DNA of 64,000 bases, taken from contig OMYN01000007.1 of assembly GCA_900315265.1 (NCBI GenBank), positions 1 through 64,000 on the forward strand, written 5' to 3'. The stretch comes from an uncultured Eubacteriales bacterium (GTDB lineage Bacteria > Bacillota > Clostridia > Lachnospirales > Bianqueaceae). The position numbers were made by a program, and so were the translations under genes. This document shows positions 1-7,928 of this stretch, one piece after another. A model generated the notes under the pieces. It was not told the DNA's origin, did no database searches, and saw only the letters and a program-made list of their open reading frames with translations. How positions within the stretch are numbered: position 1 is the stretch's first letter; the number at the start of each line of letters is the position of its first letter.

Positions 1-84
1 AGACTGATACGTCTGGAGCTTCTTCAGGATGTGCTCAGTTAAAACAAATGTGGTTTTGCGAGGTTTCCCCTTGACAATGGCCAT
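1..84 (-). CDS. Partial small protein, possible ribbon-helix-helix type (C-terminus off left edge)
   Basis: An open frame of 28 codons starts with ATG at 84 and runs off the left edge without a stop. The visible peptide begins MAIVKGKPRKTT and continues FVLTEHILKKLQ. A basic start, a short beta-like stretch and then an amphipathic helix resemble CopG/Arc ribbon-helix-helix proteins, but this is only an impression from 28 residues. No good ribosome site precedes the ATG. A competing 26-codon frame begins at ATG 114 behind AAAGGA and ends inside this one, so the true reading of this edge is uncertain. Confidence 0.3.
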   Translation of the reverse strand, partial: MAIVKGKPRKTTFVLTEHILKKLQTYQS

Positions 85-134
85 TACATATCAGTTTAGA
101 AAATTTATACTCCATAATAATATCCTTTCATCCC

Positions 135-965
135 TTATATTAAGCACCAAACCTGTTTCGCATTGCTGGTTGAATAAATAATACGTTTGGGGTCTTCAAA
201 TTTTTTTACTTCCTCTGGCAAAAAACCTTTAGGAATCAGATGAATGATTGTTCGATACTCTGCCCCTGGCTTCATATCCGTTAAATCTATATAAAACCTA
301 AAAAAATTCTTTACTAAATATCTTCTGAACGCTCCTTCTAACGTCACTTCTTTTCTTTGATTCGGTGCAAAACATCTTCTTACTGTTATTTCTTTATTCT
401 CAATTAATCGATTTCGAAATTCCATCGGAGACAACAGTTGTTTGTCCTCACCTAGAAAAACACAGCAGTTAGCAGCATCCAGTAAAACCCATTTACTTTT
501 TTCCTCAAAGTAAACAATTGTCATCGTATGATTTTCAGAAGGATATAAGTCAATCGGCATACAGCATAACGTTTTTGCTTTATATCCTAAAGAAACCAGA
601 ATCTCCGTTAATACAATAGACTGCTCCCTGCAATTCATTAAAACATGGTTGCTTTGCGAGTATCTAATAATCTTCGAAGCAATCTCCTCGCCTTCATAAT
701 TTATTATTTCCCTTCCATTTAATAGTAACAGGTAAACGAACCGAATGACTCTTTCAAAGACCTCTGGTGCTTCTACTGATGCAAATCGTTCAAGATGATA
801 ATTACTGTAAAGTTCTCTTTTTTCTATTTTATTTTCAGGCAGATGATCAATATCATTATTTATTTTTTTTAAGTCTATTTCGACACTTCTGCTGTATTTT
901 CTGTATTTTGCTAACAGATAGCTGTAATCATCAAATAATTCATCTATGATGGTATTAGTACCCAT
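135..965 (-). CDS. Transglutaminase-like cysteine protease-fold protein
   Basis: The protein is 276 aa. The middle carries a transglutaminase-core pattern: a Cys in NCREQ (about residue 112), a His in ENHTMT (about 146) and an Asp in LLDAAN (about 163), which would form a Cys-His-Asp triad. No signal peptide or membrane segment is visible, so it is probably cytoplasmic. A TTG 24 bases further upstream is possible, but ATG 965 is preceded by GAGGGGAG at good spacing and is preferred. Such small stand-alone domains act as peptidases, amidases or catalytically altered binding modules; the substrate cannot be told. The gene and its surroundings are clearly more AT-rich than the rest of the window, which suggests transfer. 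It could belong with the partial gene at the left edge. Confidence 0.65.
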   Translation of the reverse strand: MGTNTIIDELFDDYSYLLAKYRKYSRSVEIDLKKINNDIDHLPENKIEKRELYSNYHLERFASVEAPEVFERVIRFVYLLLLNGREIINYEGEEIASKIIRYSQSNHVLMNCREQSIVLTEILVSLGYKAKTLCCMPIDLYPSENHTMTIVYFEEKSKWVLLDAANCCVFLGEDKQLLSPMEFRNRLIENKEITVRRCFAPNQRKEVTLEGAFRRYLVKNFFRFYIDLTDMKPGAEYRTIIHLIPKGFLPEEVKKFEDPKRIIYSTSNAKQVWCLI

Positions 966-1039
966 TTGTCTCCCCTCATAATTTTTCAATCATTAAAAAA
1001 GACTAATAATCGAATTGAACTAATAATAGAGCTATCTTT

Positions 1040-1069
1040 GGGTCTTTGTGGGTCTTTGTGAGTCTTTAT
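1040..1069. repeat. Three tandem 10-bp direct repeats upstream of the transglutaminase-like gene
   Basis: Plus-strand units GGGTCTTTGT, GGGTCTTTGT and GAGTCTTTAT follow each other without a gap. On the minus strand they lie just upstream of a TATTAT -10-like hexamer (1023-1028) for the gene at 135-965, where a -35 box would be expected. One-turn-spaced direct repeats at this place are typical of activator sites. A second pair, TTAAATACAG at 1084-1093 and 1100-1109, lies further upstream. The rest of 966-1202 holds no gene that I can see. Confidence 0.5.
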
Positions 1070-1202
1070 CTCTTACAACTTCTTTAAATACAGAATATCT
1101 TAAATACAGTAAGGCGTCAATTCATTTATTAATATTCAATATAACAATTTGGGTATATTAAAACCGTTTAATTAATTTTATAAAAAAAGAATTACTCGGG
1201 TT

Positions 1203-2093
1203 TTATAAAACATTACCATTATTCTTACAGAGATCCATAATCTCACTCATATGGGGAGTAATCAGTTTGTTATTATTCCAATACAGTGAATATTCCTGTT
1301 TCAGTTCAAAATCACTGATTTGGCACGTTGTAATATATTTCGTCGATAAAAAGTCCAATATTACCATTTGGGGCAAAAAAGAAATGCCTTGTCCATAATG
1401 GACATTCGAAAGAAGAGTAGAAATATTAGAATAATAAACAACGTCCAGTTTATCACCTATTTTTTCCTGCATCTTCCTAATAATTTGATCTGAAAAAGGT
1501 ATATCATCAAGCATAAGAAGTGGCTTTTCAGCAAAAATTTGTCTCATTCTTTGTTGGCTATCTTTAAAATCGCTATCAGGAGGCAACACAGGTATATAGA
1601 TACTGGAGCCTAAAGGCAAAGTTGAAATATGATCACCCAAGCTTTCCCGACTTTCTGCTATTACAATATTTAAAACTCCTATATCTAAACTTTGAAAAAG
1701 CTCATCACTAGACAGGCATGTTGAAATTACTTTAATATTTTTATGCTGTCTATTCAATTTTCGAATTAATTGCGGCACAAATCGTGTTCCCACTGAAATC
1801 GTGAACCCAATATTGATACAGGTATCCTCTTGCCAGGATTGAATATAATTGATAGTTTCCTCATATTTTTTTACTGACTCACGGGTACACTTGTATAATC
1901 CCTCTCCAAAAGGAGTAGGCACCAATGTGTGGTGTTTCCTTTGAAAAAGCAGATTATGACATTCTTCCTCAAGGTGCTTTATACTTCGGGACACCGATGG
2001 CTGTGTGGAAAACAGAACATCCGCTGCCAGGGACATGCTTTTACATTCATAAACGCAATTAAAAGTTTTTAGATCTTCCATCAGTATAGACAT
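1203..2093 (-). CDS. LysR-family transcriptional regulator
   Basis: The protein is 296 aa, a normal length for LysR proteins. The N-terminus has the winged helix-turn-helix: SLAADVLFSTQPSVSRSIKHLEEE spans roughly residues 20-43, in two parts a recognition helix (SQPSVSR-like) and the linker helix. A periplasmic-binding-protein-like effector domain follows from about residue 90. ATG 2093 is chosen because GAGAGGAGG lies upstream, although 12 bases away. An in-frame ATG at 2168 overlaps the stop of the gene at 2165-3274 as ATGA, so a coupled start with 25 more residues is possible. It lies co-directionally behind the glycolipid gene pair and could be expressed with it. The ligand and targets are unknown. 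Base composition is AT-rich like the left edge. Confidence 0.85.
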   Translation of the reverse strand: MSILMEDLKTFNCVYECKSMSLAADVLFSTQPSVSRSIKHLEEECHNLLFQRKHHTLVPTPFGEGLYKCTRESVKKYEETINYIQSWQEDTCINIGFTISVGTRFVPQLIRKLNRQHKNIKVISTCLSSDELFQSLDIGVLNIVIAESRESLGDHISTLPLGSSIYIPVLPPDSDFKDSQQRMRQIFAEKPLLMLDDIPFSDQIIRKMQEKIGDKLDVVYYSNISTLLSNVHYGQGISFLPQMVILDFLSTKYITTCQISDFELKQEYSLYWNNNKLITPHMSEIMDLCKNNGNVL

Positions 2094-2164
2094 AATGTCT
2101 CGATTCCTCCTCTCACCCCCATCGTTTATACTTGCATTATATACAAAACTTCTTTGAATAAACA

Positions 2165-3274
2165 TCATTCTAGCGTTGCATTTTTCAGTTCCTGCATACA
2201 GTCTACCAGTCGCTTTACAGAGTTTTCATGAAAATAGCGACGCTGCTGGTCGATCATGATCCTGCGGGCTGTCGGGGAAGATAAAAGCTTCATGGTCCTG
2301 TTGCTCAGCTGCTCATTATTATTTGCAGAAAGGGCACAGCCTCTGGTTATCAGATATTCAATATTATGAGATTCCAGCCCCGGTACGGCATCGAAAAAAA
2401 TAACAGGGAGACCTCTGGTCACCGCCTCGGTCGAAGTCAGTCCTCCTGCTTTTGACAAAAGCATGTCCGCAGCCGACATCCACAGATCCATCTGACTGGT
2501 AAAGGGCAGGGCCGTTACCCGGTCAATAGCCATCTTTCCGGACATGCTCTTTAATAAGGCCCGGTTGTTGCCGGTCAACACATACATAAGCGTGTTCGGA
2601 TCCAACATCTTGATAATAGAGGCGGCCTTAGTGCGCAGCCCGCCTGACCCGATCGTGCCGCAGCTGAGAAGAACGATAGCCTTGTCCTGAGGAAGATCCA
2701 ATTTTTCGCGGGCTTCCTGCTTGGAAACAGACTGATACAGTCTTCCTGAAACGGGAATGCCTGTCTCTATGATTTTTTCAGCCGGAACACCGCGGGAAAT
2801 GAATTCGGTCGTCATGTCCCGGGGAATAAACCAACGATCCACATCAAGAGTATTGACACCGGGACTGCAGGTATAATCGGTCGCGACAAAAGCAGTCGGT
2901 ATCTGTATGCCCAGGTCCCGGCGTACACCGGTCATTACCATAGCGGCAAAGACGTGGACACAGATCACCGCGTCAAAAAAATGTTCTTTCAGGTAGGGAG
3001 CTATCTTGTCGGCATACTTGGAATAATCTTTGAGCATACCCTGGCCGCTTACATGATTTTCTGCATATTTATAACCGGCTCCGTAGATCTGGGGGATCAG
3101 TTTATAGGCCAAAGAGTGTCCCTTGGTTACAAAATCTTCCTTGGGCTTTGGAATAAAGGCAAGGGCATCCTGAATGACACAGGTGATACCCCGTTTGGCA
3201 GCCTCTTCCTTAATGGCTTTTGCTGCCGCGTTGTGACCTCCGCCCGTATGACAGGTCAGGATCAGATAGGTCAT
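2165..3274 (-). CDS. MGDG synthase/UgtP-type glycosyltransferase (diacylglycerol glycosyltransferase-like)
   Basis: The protein is 369 aa and belongs to the GT28-like family of UDP-sugar:diacylglycerol glycosyltransferases (UgtP, plant MGD). The N-terminal TCHTGGGH loop (residues 7-14) is the family's hallmark of the acceptor domain. The C-terminal Rossmann half has the sugar-nucleotide region around 280-305 (KAGGLTSTEAVTRGLPVIF, then a PG.E..N motif). There are no membrane segments, which fits a peripheral enzyme on the inner leaflet. The start ATG overlaps the upstream stop as ATGA, with AAAGGA as ribosome site inside the preceding gene, so translation is coupled to the membrane acyltransferase-like gene. 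The likely job is making a glycosyl-diacylglycerol or related glycolipid. Sugar and acceptor are not deducible. Confidence 0.85.
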   Translation of the reverse strand: MTYLILTCHTGGGHNAAAKAIKEEAAKRGITCVIQDALAFIPKPKEDFVTKGHSLAYKLIPQIYGAGYKYAENHVSGQGMLKDYSKYADKIAPYLKEHFFDAVICVHVFAAMVMTGVRRDLGIQIPTAFVATDYTCSPGVNTLDVDRWFIPRDMTTEFISRGVPAEKIIETGIPVSGRLYQSVSKQEAREKLDLPQDKAIVLLSCGTIGSGGLRTKAASIIKMLDPNTLMYVLTGNNRALLKSMSGKMAIDRVTALPFTSQMDLWMSAADMLLSKAGGLTSTEAVTRGLPVIFFDAVPGLESHNIEYLITRGCALSANNNEQLSNRTMKLLSSPTARRIMIDQQRRYFHENSVKRLVDCMQELKNATLE

Positions 3275-4026
3275 CCTTTATTCACCGCTGCCAACAGGGC
3301 AGGCTGGGCTTCGACCGTAACAGCCGCCTGTTTTGTTTTCTTTTTTTCTTCCAGCCGTCTGGCATGCTCCATCAATTTTCGGTAGCGCGGACGATTATAA
3401 CGCTGGATAGCGACCGAAGACAGGTTCGCCAGGGTATAAACGAAGAGGAAAAACCATCTCCATCCTCCGTCCAGGATCAGCACCATCAAAGTGCCGCCGC
3501 CCAGGATGATCGTGTAATGTGTAAATTCCGCCCGGCAGGTCTCTCTTAAAAGAAGGTCAAGATGTGCAAAAGACAGGTCGGTCCCGATTTTTTTCTGAAT
3601 GGACATAGGAAAGGCTTTAGCGCCATCCATAGAGATTTCCTTCCATTTGGAAATATGCAGCCGTTTTTCATAAACCGTGCCGTTTTTCTCCCATTTCCAG
3701 GGAAGATACGGTTTTTTATTATAGTCGAACCATTTCCCCGGTATGGCCTCGCCGTAAAAGTGAGAGGCAAACGCGTATAAGATCACGATCCAGCCGAATT
3801 TCATATATTCATACAAAAAGGTATACAGTCTCCACTGTACATGCTCGCCCAAAACGGCAATGTGCGCGATCCCGAATAAAATGATCAGTCCGCCTATCTT
3901 TTTGAATATGTAGCCCATATCGATCCTTTTGGTATGGACCGATTTCTGCTGACCGTCCGCAAGGGGAGCAGCCACGCAGGCTGACGATCCTGCCCGGATC
4001 CCAGAATCCTCTACTTTTACGCTCAT
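3271..4026 (-). CDS. CrtO-type (glycosyl-diaponeurosporenoate acyltransferase-like) membrane protein
   Basis: The protein is 251 aa with a disordered N-terminus of about 35 residues and three to four hydrophobic segments (about 40-60, 78-95, 170-210). The core fits the family of glycosyl-4,4'-diaponeurosporenoate acyltransferase CrtO: a KRLHISKWKE stretch, then an ETCRAEFTHY motif near residue 162, and NLSSVAIQRYNRPR near the end. In staphylococci CrtO acylates a glycosylated carotenoid. No carotenoid genes are visible here; instead the gene is translationally coupled to a diacylglycerol-type glycosyltransferase, so acylation of a glycolipid is a reasonable inference. The start ATG follows AGGAGAGAAAAC. 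A promoter lies at 4066-4094. The C-terminus is a short Lys/Glu-rich tail. Confidence 0.7.
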   Translation of the reverse strand: MSVKVEDSGIRAGSSACVAAPLADGQQKSVHTKRIDMGYIFKKIGGLIILFGIAHIAVLGEHVQWRLYTFLYEYMKFGWIVILYAFASHFYGEAIPGKWFDYNKKPYLPWKWEKNGTVYEKRLHISKWKEISMDGAKAFPMSIQKKIGTDLSFAHLDLLLRETCRAEFTHYTIILGGGTLMVLILDGGWRWFFLFVYTLANLSSVAIQRYNRPRYRKLMEHARRLEEKKKTKQAAVTVEAQPALLAAVNKG

Positions 4027-4065
4027 GTTTTCTCTCCTGGATCGAACTCTATTCTTAGTCCTTTA

Positions 4066-4094
4066 ATAGTACATCACTTTATCTATTTTGGCAA
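4066..4094 (-). promoter_or_regulatory. Promoter of the acyltransferase/glycosyltransferase operon
   Basis: On the minus strand TTGCCA and TACTAT are separated by 17 bases, about 40 bases ahead of the ATG at 4026. The hexamers fit a sigma-A type promoter. Confidence 0.55.
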
Positions 4095-4206
4095 AGGGAT
4101 ATAAAGAAAGGCCGGACCTTATTCCGATAATTTAAGAAAAATTTAACCGTAGTACCCTTTTCTGACCGCTGCCTCTTCTCAGAGAAATCTCTTTTCAGGC
4201 AAACAT

Positions 4207-4236
4207 AAAAAAAAGGACCGGCCTTTTAAGCCGATC
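4207..4236 (-). terminator. Intrinsic terminator after pepF
   Basis: On the minus strand GATCGGC pairs with GCCGGTC (one G-U) around a 7-base loop and is followed by a run of T. It lies about 27 bases after the pepF stop. Confidence 0.75.
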
Positions 4237-4262
4237 CCCTGACCTGCCCTTGCGCGGACAGA

Positions 4263-6080
4263 TCATTTTTCTTTTTTGATCTGGTCGTAAGCTTTTTCTG
4301 CCTCTTCCACGATCCTCTTGAACTTCTGCAAAGCCTGCTCGATGGGAGCGTTGGTGGACAGGTCCACACCGCCGTGTTTCAGTTCGTCCAGCGGATACAT
4401 ACTGCTGCCGGCAGACAAAAATTCCAGATACCGTTTGACAGCCGGCTGTCCTTCTTTCAGGATCGCCTCAGACAGAGCAACGGCCGAAGAATAACCGGTC
4501 GCGTAAACATATACATAGAAGCTGCGGTAGAAATGAGGGATACGGGCCCACTCATACTGGACCTCGTCATCCATGACCAGATCATCGCCGAAGTACTGTT
4601 TTACCAGTCCGGCATACAGATCGTTCAGATACTGGGCAGACAGAGCGCCTCCCTTTTCCACCTCTTCGTGAGCCAGTTTTTCAAACTCCGCAAACATGGT
4701 CTGACGGTAAACGGTCCCCTTGAATCCTTCCAGATATTGGTTCAAAAGGTACAGACGGCGTTTGGGATCGGTCGTCTGACTAAGGAGCTGTTCGATCAGC
4801 AGGTTCTCGTTAACGGTCGAGGCGATCTCGGCCACGAACAGGGTGTAATTGGCATAGTGGGGCGGCTGATGGGTGCAGGCCAGCAGCGTGTGCTGAGAAT
4901 GTCCCATCTCATGGGCGATCGTCGATACCGAATCCAGGGTCCCGGTAAAGTTGGTCATGATATAGGGATTGCTGTCGTAAGTTCCGGTAGAATAAGCGCC
5001 GCCGCTTTTGCCGACGTTGGGATAAACATCGATCCAGCGCTCATCATAGGCTCTTTGTACATTCTTCTGATACTCTTCGCCCAAGGGCTTAACGGCGTCC
5101 AGCACCATTTGTTTAGCCTGCTCATAGGTGTAAGTTTCTTTGATATCCCCGGCCAAAGGAGCATAAACATCGTAATAATGCAGTTCATCAAGTCCCAGGA
5201 TCTTCTTGCGAAGGGCCACATAACGGTACATGGCGGGCATATATTTATGGACCGTGTCGATCAGACCGTCATAGACGCTGAGCGGGATCCCGCTGGCAAA
5301 CAGGGACATCTGGCGGGCGCTGTCGAAATGACGGGTACGGGCTTTAAAGGCATCCGCCTTTACATTAGCCGAATAGGTGCTGGTGAAAGTGTTGATATGT
5401 TCCTTATAGCCCTTATAGTAGCTGTGAAAAGCCTTTTCGCGGACTTCCCGGTCGGGATCCGACTGCAGCAGGATATAGTTGGATCCGGTCACTTCCCGGG
5501 TGCTCCCATCCGACAGAGTAATGGGATCGAACTTCATATCCGCGTCCTGCAGCATATCGGCGGTATCTCCGGGAGCCATCGCCATTTCCTCAAAACCGCT
5601 CATCAGTTTTTCTTCCGCTTCAGACAAGGTATGGGGTTTCTGACGGATCAGATCGTCCATATCATGCTCGTAGCCTTTCATTTCCGGAGCGTTTTTGAAT
5701 TCTTCCAGCTTCTGATCGGACATTTTAAGAAGTTCCGGTTCGAAGAAGGACAGGGCAGAGGAGATCTGGACATATTTGCCCATGGCCTTCTGATACATGA
5801 CCTGGGCCTGCTGCTGGCGCAGATCCTCCGACTGGCGGCAGGAAGCATAGCAGTAGACATCTTCCATGACCCGGTCAAGGCTTTCTTTCTTGTCCAGAAA
5901 TTCGCGTAAGACAGCCGGAGACTGGGACAGTTTTCCGGCATAGCCGGTCAGTTCCTTAGCCTTATCATCCAAGCTGTTTAAAGCTTTCTCCCAGGCCTGG
6001 TCGTTTTCAAACATGACGGCCAGGTTCCATTTGTACTTTTCTTCGATCTGACTGCGTTCTAAGGTTTTTCCTTCAGCCAT
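4263..6080 (-). CDS. pepF: Oligoendopeptidase F (M3 family zinc peptidase)
   Basis: The protein is 605 aa, the usual length for PepF. It has the M3 zinc motif HEMGH at residues 390-394 with the third ligand Glu at about 418 (VAEIAS). The N-terminal helical region (1-200) forms the substrate channel in this family. The enzyme hydrolyses oligopeptides in the cytoplasm and works downstream of peptide uptake. The product is without signal peptide. The gene follows the ABC exporter pair by 62 bases and may be read with it, but that gap holds only weak hairpins. It ends at a clear terminator. A long open frame lies on the opposite strand across this gene; it is a shadow of the coding bias. Confidence 0.95.
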   Translation of the reverse strand: MAEGKTLERSQIEEKYKWNLAVMFENDQAWEKALNSLDDKAKELTGYAGKLSQSPAVLREFLDKKESLDRVMEDVYCYASCRQSEDLRQQQAQVMYQKAMGKYVQISSALSFFEPELLKMSDQKLEEFKNAPEMKGYEHDMDDLIRQKPHTLSEAEEKLMSGFEEMAMAPGDTADMLQDADMKFDPITLSDGSTREVTGSNYILLQSDPDREVREKAFHSYYKGYKEHINTFTSTYSANVKADAFKARTRHFDSARQMSLFASGIPLSVYDGLIDTVHKYMPAMYRYVALRKKILGLDELHYYDVYAPLAGDIKETYTYEQAKQMVLDAVKPLGEEYQKNVQRAYDERWIDVYPNVGKSGGAYSTGTYDSNPYIMTNFTGTLDSVSTIAHEMGHSQHTLLACTHQPPHYANYTLFVAEIASTVNENLLIEQLLSQTTDPKRRLYLLNQYLEGFKGTVYRQTMFAEFEKLAHEEVEKGGALSAQYLNDLYAGLVKQYFGDDLVMDDEVQYEWARIPHFYRSFYVYVYATGYSSAVALSEAILKEGQPAVKRYLEFLSAGSSMYPLDELKHGGVDLSTNAPIEQALQKFKRIVEEAEKAYDQIKKEK

Positions 6081-6142
6081 TGCTTCTATTCCTTTCTGGT
6101 AAATTAAACGGCATGCGCCGGCAATATAACAACCGCCGGATC

Positions 6143-7927
6143 TTAATCCAGCTCCGCCTTACCGGTATACAGCTCATAGTAGCGGCCTTTTTTAGCCAGC
6201 AACTCTTCGTGAGTGCCTCTTTCGATGATCTGTCCGTGCTCCAGCACGCAGATCAGATCCGCCGTACGGACAGTCGACAGACGGTGGGCGATAACGAAGG
6301 TGGTGCGGCCTTTCATCAGACGCTCCATGCCGTGATCGATATGACGCTCGGTCCGGGTATCGACCGAACTGGTCGCTTCATCCAGCACCAGGATCGGTGC
6401 TTTGCTGATGCAGGCGCGGGCAATGTTCAACAGCTGCCTCTGTCCCTGGGACAGGTTGGAGCCGTCTCCGTCAAGCATGGTATCGTAACCCTTGTCCAGC
6501 CTCATGATAAAGGAGTGGGCGCTGGCGGTCTTGGCTGCCTCTTCCACTTCTTCATCGCTTGCATCCAGACGGCCGAAACGGATATTTTCGCGGACCGTAC
6601 CGGTGAACAGGTGGGTATCCTGCAGGACCATGGCAATATTGCGCCTAAGATCGTATCCATCATAATCCCGGATATTGACACCGTCAATGGTGATCGACCC
6701 CTGCTGGATATCATAGAAACGATTGAGAAGGTTGGTGATGGTCGTTTTTCCGGCACCGGTGGATCCAACGAAGGCAATCTTCTCTCCGGGCTTAACGTCG
6801 ATATTGATATCCTTCAAAATGGTCTTATCCGGATTATAACCGAAAGTCACATGATCCAGTACCACATGGCCTTTGATGTCTTTTGCAGGCAGAGCACCTT
6901 CAAATTCCATGACTTCCGGTTTTTCGTCCATCATGGTGAAGACACGTTCCGCGCCGGCCAGGGCTGAAAAGATAAAGGTGACCTGCTGGGCCAGGTTCAT
7001 GATGGGGAAGGAGAACTGGTTGGCATAGTTGACGAAGATGGTCAGACCGCCGATATCAAAGGTACCGGCCGCGCAGAAGAGACCGCCGATCATGGCTGTC
7101 AGGGCGTAGCTGATCTTGCTGAGATTTCCCATGACCGGACCCATGATGCCTCCGAAGAAGTTGGCTGCTACCTGCTTGTCTCTCAGATCCTTGTTCAGAT
7201 CTCCGAATTCTTCGATGCACTGTTCTTCGTGGTTGAAAACTTTTACGACCTTCTGACCGGTGACGTACTCTTCGACGTAGCCGTTCAATTTACCCAGGGC
7301 CGCCTGCTGGCTGCGGTAGTACTTACGTCCCGCTTTGGACAGGACATTGCCCACCAGGATAAAGACAGGCATCATAGCGACCGTGATCAAGGTCAGCCAG
7401 CCATTGGTATAGATCATCATGACCAGGGTGCCTACCAGCTGCAGCATACCCGAGATCAGGTTGATCAGGGTATTGTCCAGCATCTGCCCGATGTTATCGA
7501 TATCATTGGTAAAACGGCTCATCAGATCGCCGGTGCTGTGCGTATCAAAGTAGCGGACCGGCAGTTTCTGCACCTTGGTAAACAGGTCATTGCGGATATA
7601 TTCCAGGGTATTCTGGGACACATGGATCATGAGCCGCTGCTGAAAATAGGTGGCGACGATATTGACGATATAAATGGCCGTCAAAATACACATGCCCGCG
7701 ACCAGGCCTCCCAGCTTTTCCGTCCCGCTGCCAGGAATAATGTAATCGTTGATCAGGGGGCGCAGGATATAGGAAGCCGCCAGGGTGCAAACAGTACTGA
7801 TCACAACAAACAAAAGCGAGATCAGTACATTCTTTTTATACTTGCCCACATAGCCGGTCAGCCTCTGGATAACTTTCTTTGTATTTTTCGGTTTTTTCGG
7901 TTCGACAAAACGTCCTCTCGGCGGCAT
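6143..7927 (-). CDS. ABC exporter half-transporter, canonical ATPase partner
   Basis: The protein is 594 aa with a six-helix exporter domain (about 35-325) fused to an ATPase. Walker A GSTGAGKTT is at 388-396, the signature LSQGQ at 492-496, the catalytic Glu at 517 (LVLDEATS) and the switch His at 548 (IAHR). All catalytic residues are intact. It starts one base after the stop of the neighbouring half-transporter, with AAGGAGG upstream, so the two are co-translated and very probably form a heterodimer of the BmrCD/LmrCD type. Such pumps export drugs, lipids or peptides; the MarR gene at the head of the operon suits a drug-responsive exporter. Substrate is unknown. Confidence 0.9.
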   Translation of the reverse strand: MPPRGRFVEPKKPKNTKKVIQRLTGYVGKYKKNVLISLLFVVISTVCTLAASYILRPLINDYIIPGSGTEKLGGLVAGMCILTAIYIVNIVATYFQQRLMIHVSQNTLEYIRNDLFTKVQKLPVRYFDTHSTGDLMSRFTNDIDNIGQMLDNTLINLISGMLQLVGTLVMMIYTNGWLTLITVAMMPVFILVGNVLSKAGRKYYRSQQAALGKLNGYVEEYVTGQKVVKVFNHEEQCIEEFGDLNKDLRDKQVAANFFGGIMGPVMGNLSKISYALTAMIGGLFCAAGTFDIGGLTIFVNYANQFSFPIMNLAQQVTFIFSALAGAERVFTMMDEKPEVMEFEGALPAKDIKGHVVLDHVTFGYNPDKTILKDINIDVKPGEKIAFVGSTGAGKTTITNLLNRFYDIQQGSITIDGVNIRDYDGYDLRRNIAMVLQDTHLFTGTVRENIRFGRLDASDEEVEEAAKTASAHSFIMRLDKGYDTMLDGDGSNLSQGQRQLLNIARACISKAPILVLDEATSSVDTRTERHIDHGMERLMKGRTTFVIAHRLSTVRTADLICVLEHGQIIERGTHEELLAKKGRYYELYTGKAELD

Positions 7928-7928
7928 A

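Noticed and set aside
4374-5909. 511-codon open frame on the plus strand
   Set aside because: It lies opposite pepF, whose motifs and length are complete; the frame results from codon bias and has no ribosome site or family features.
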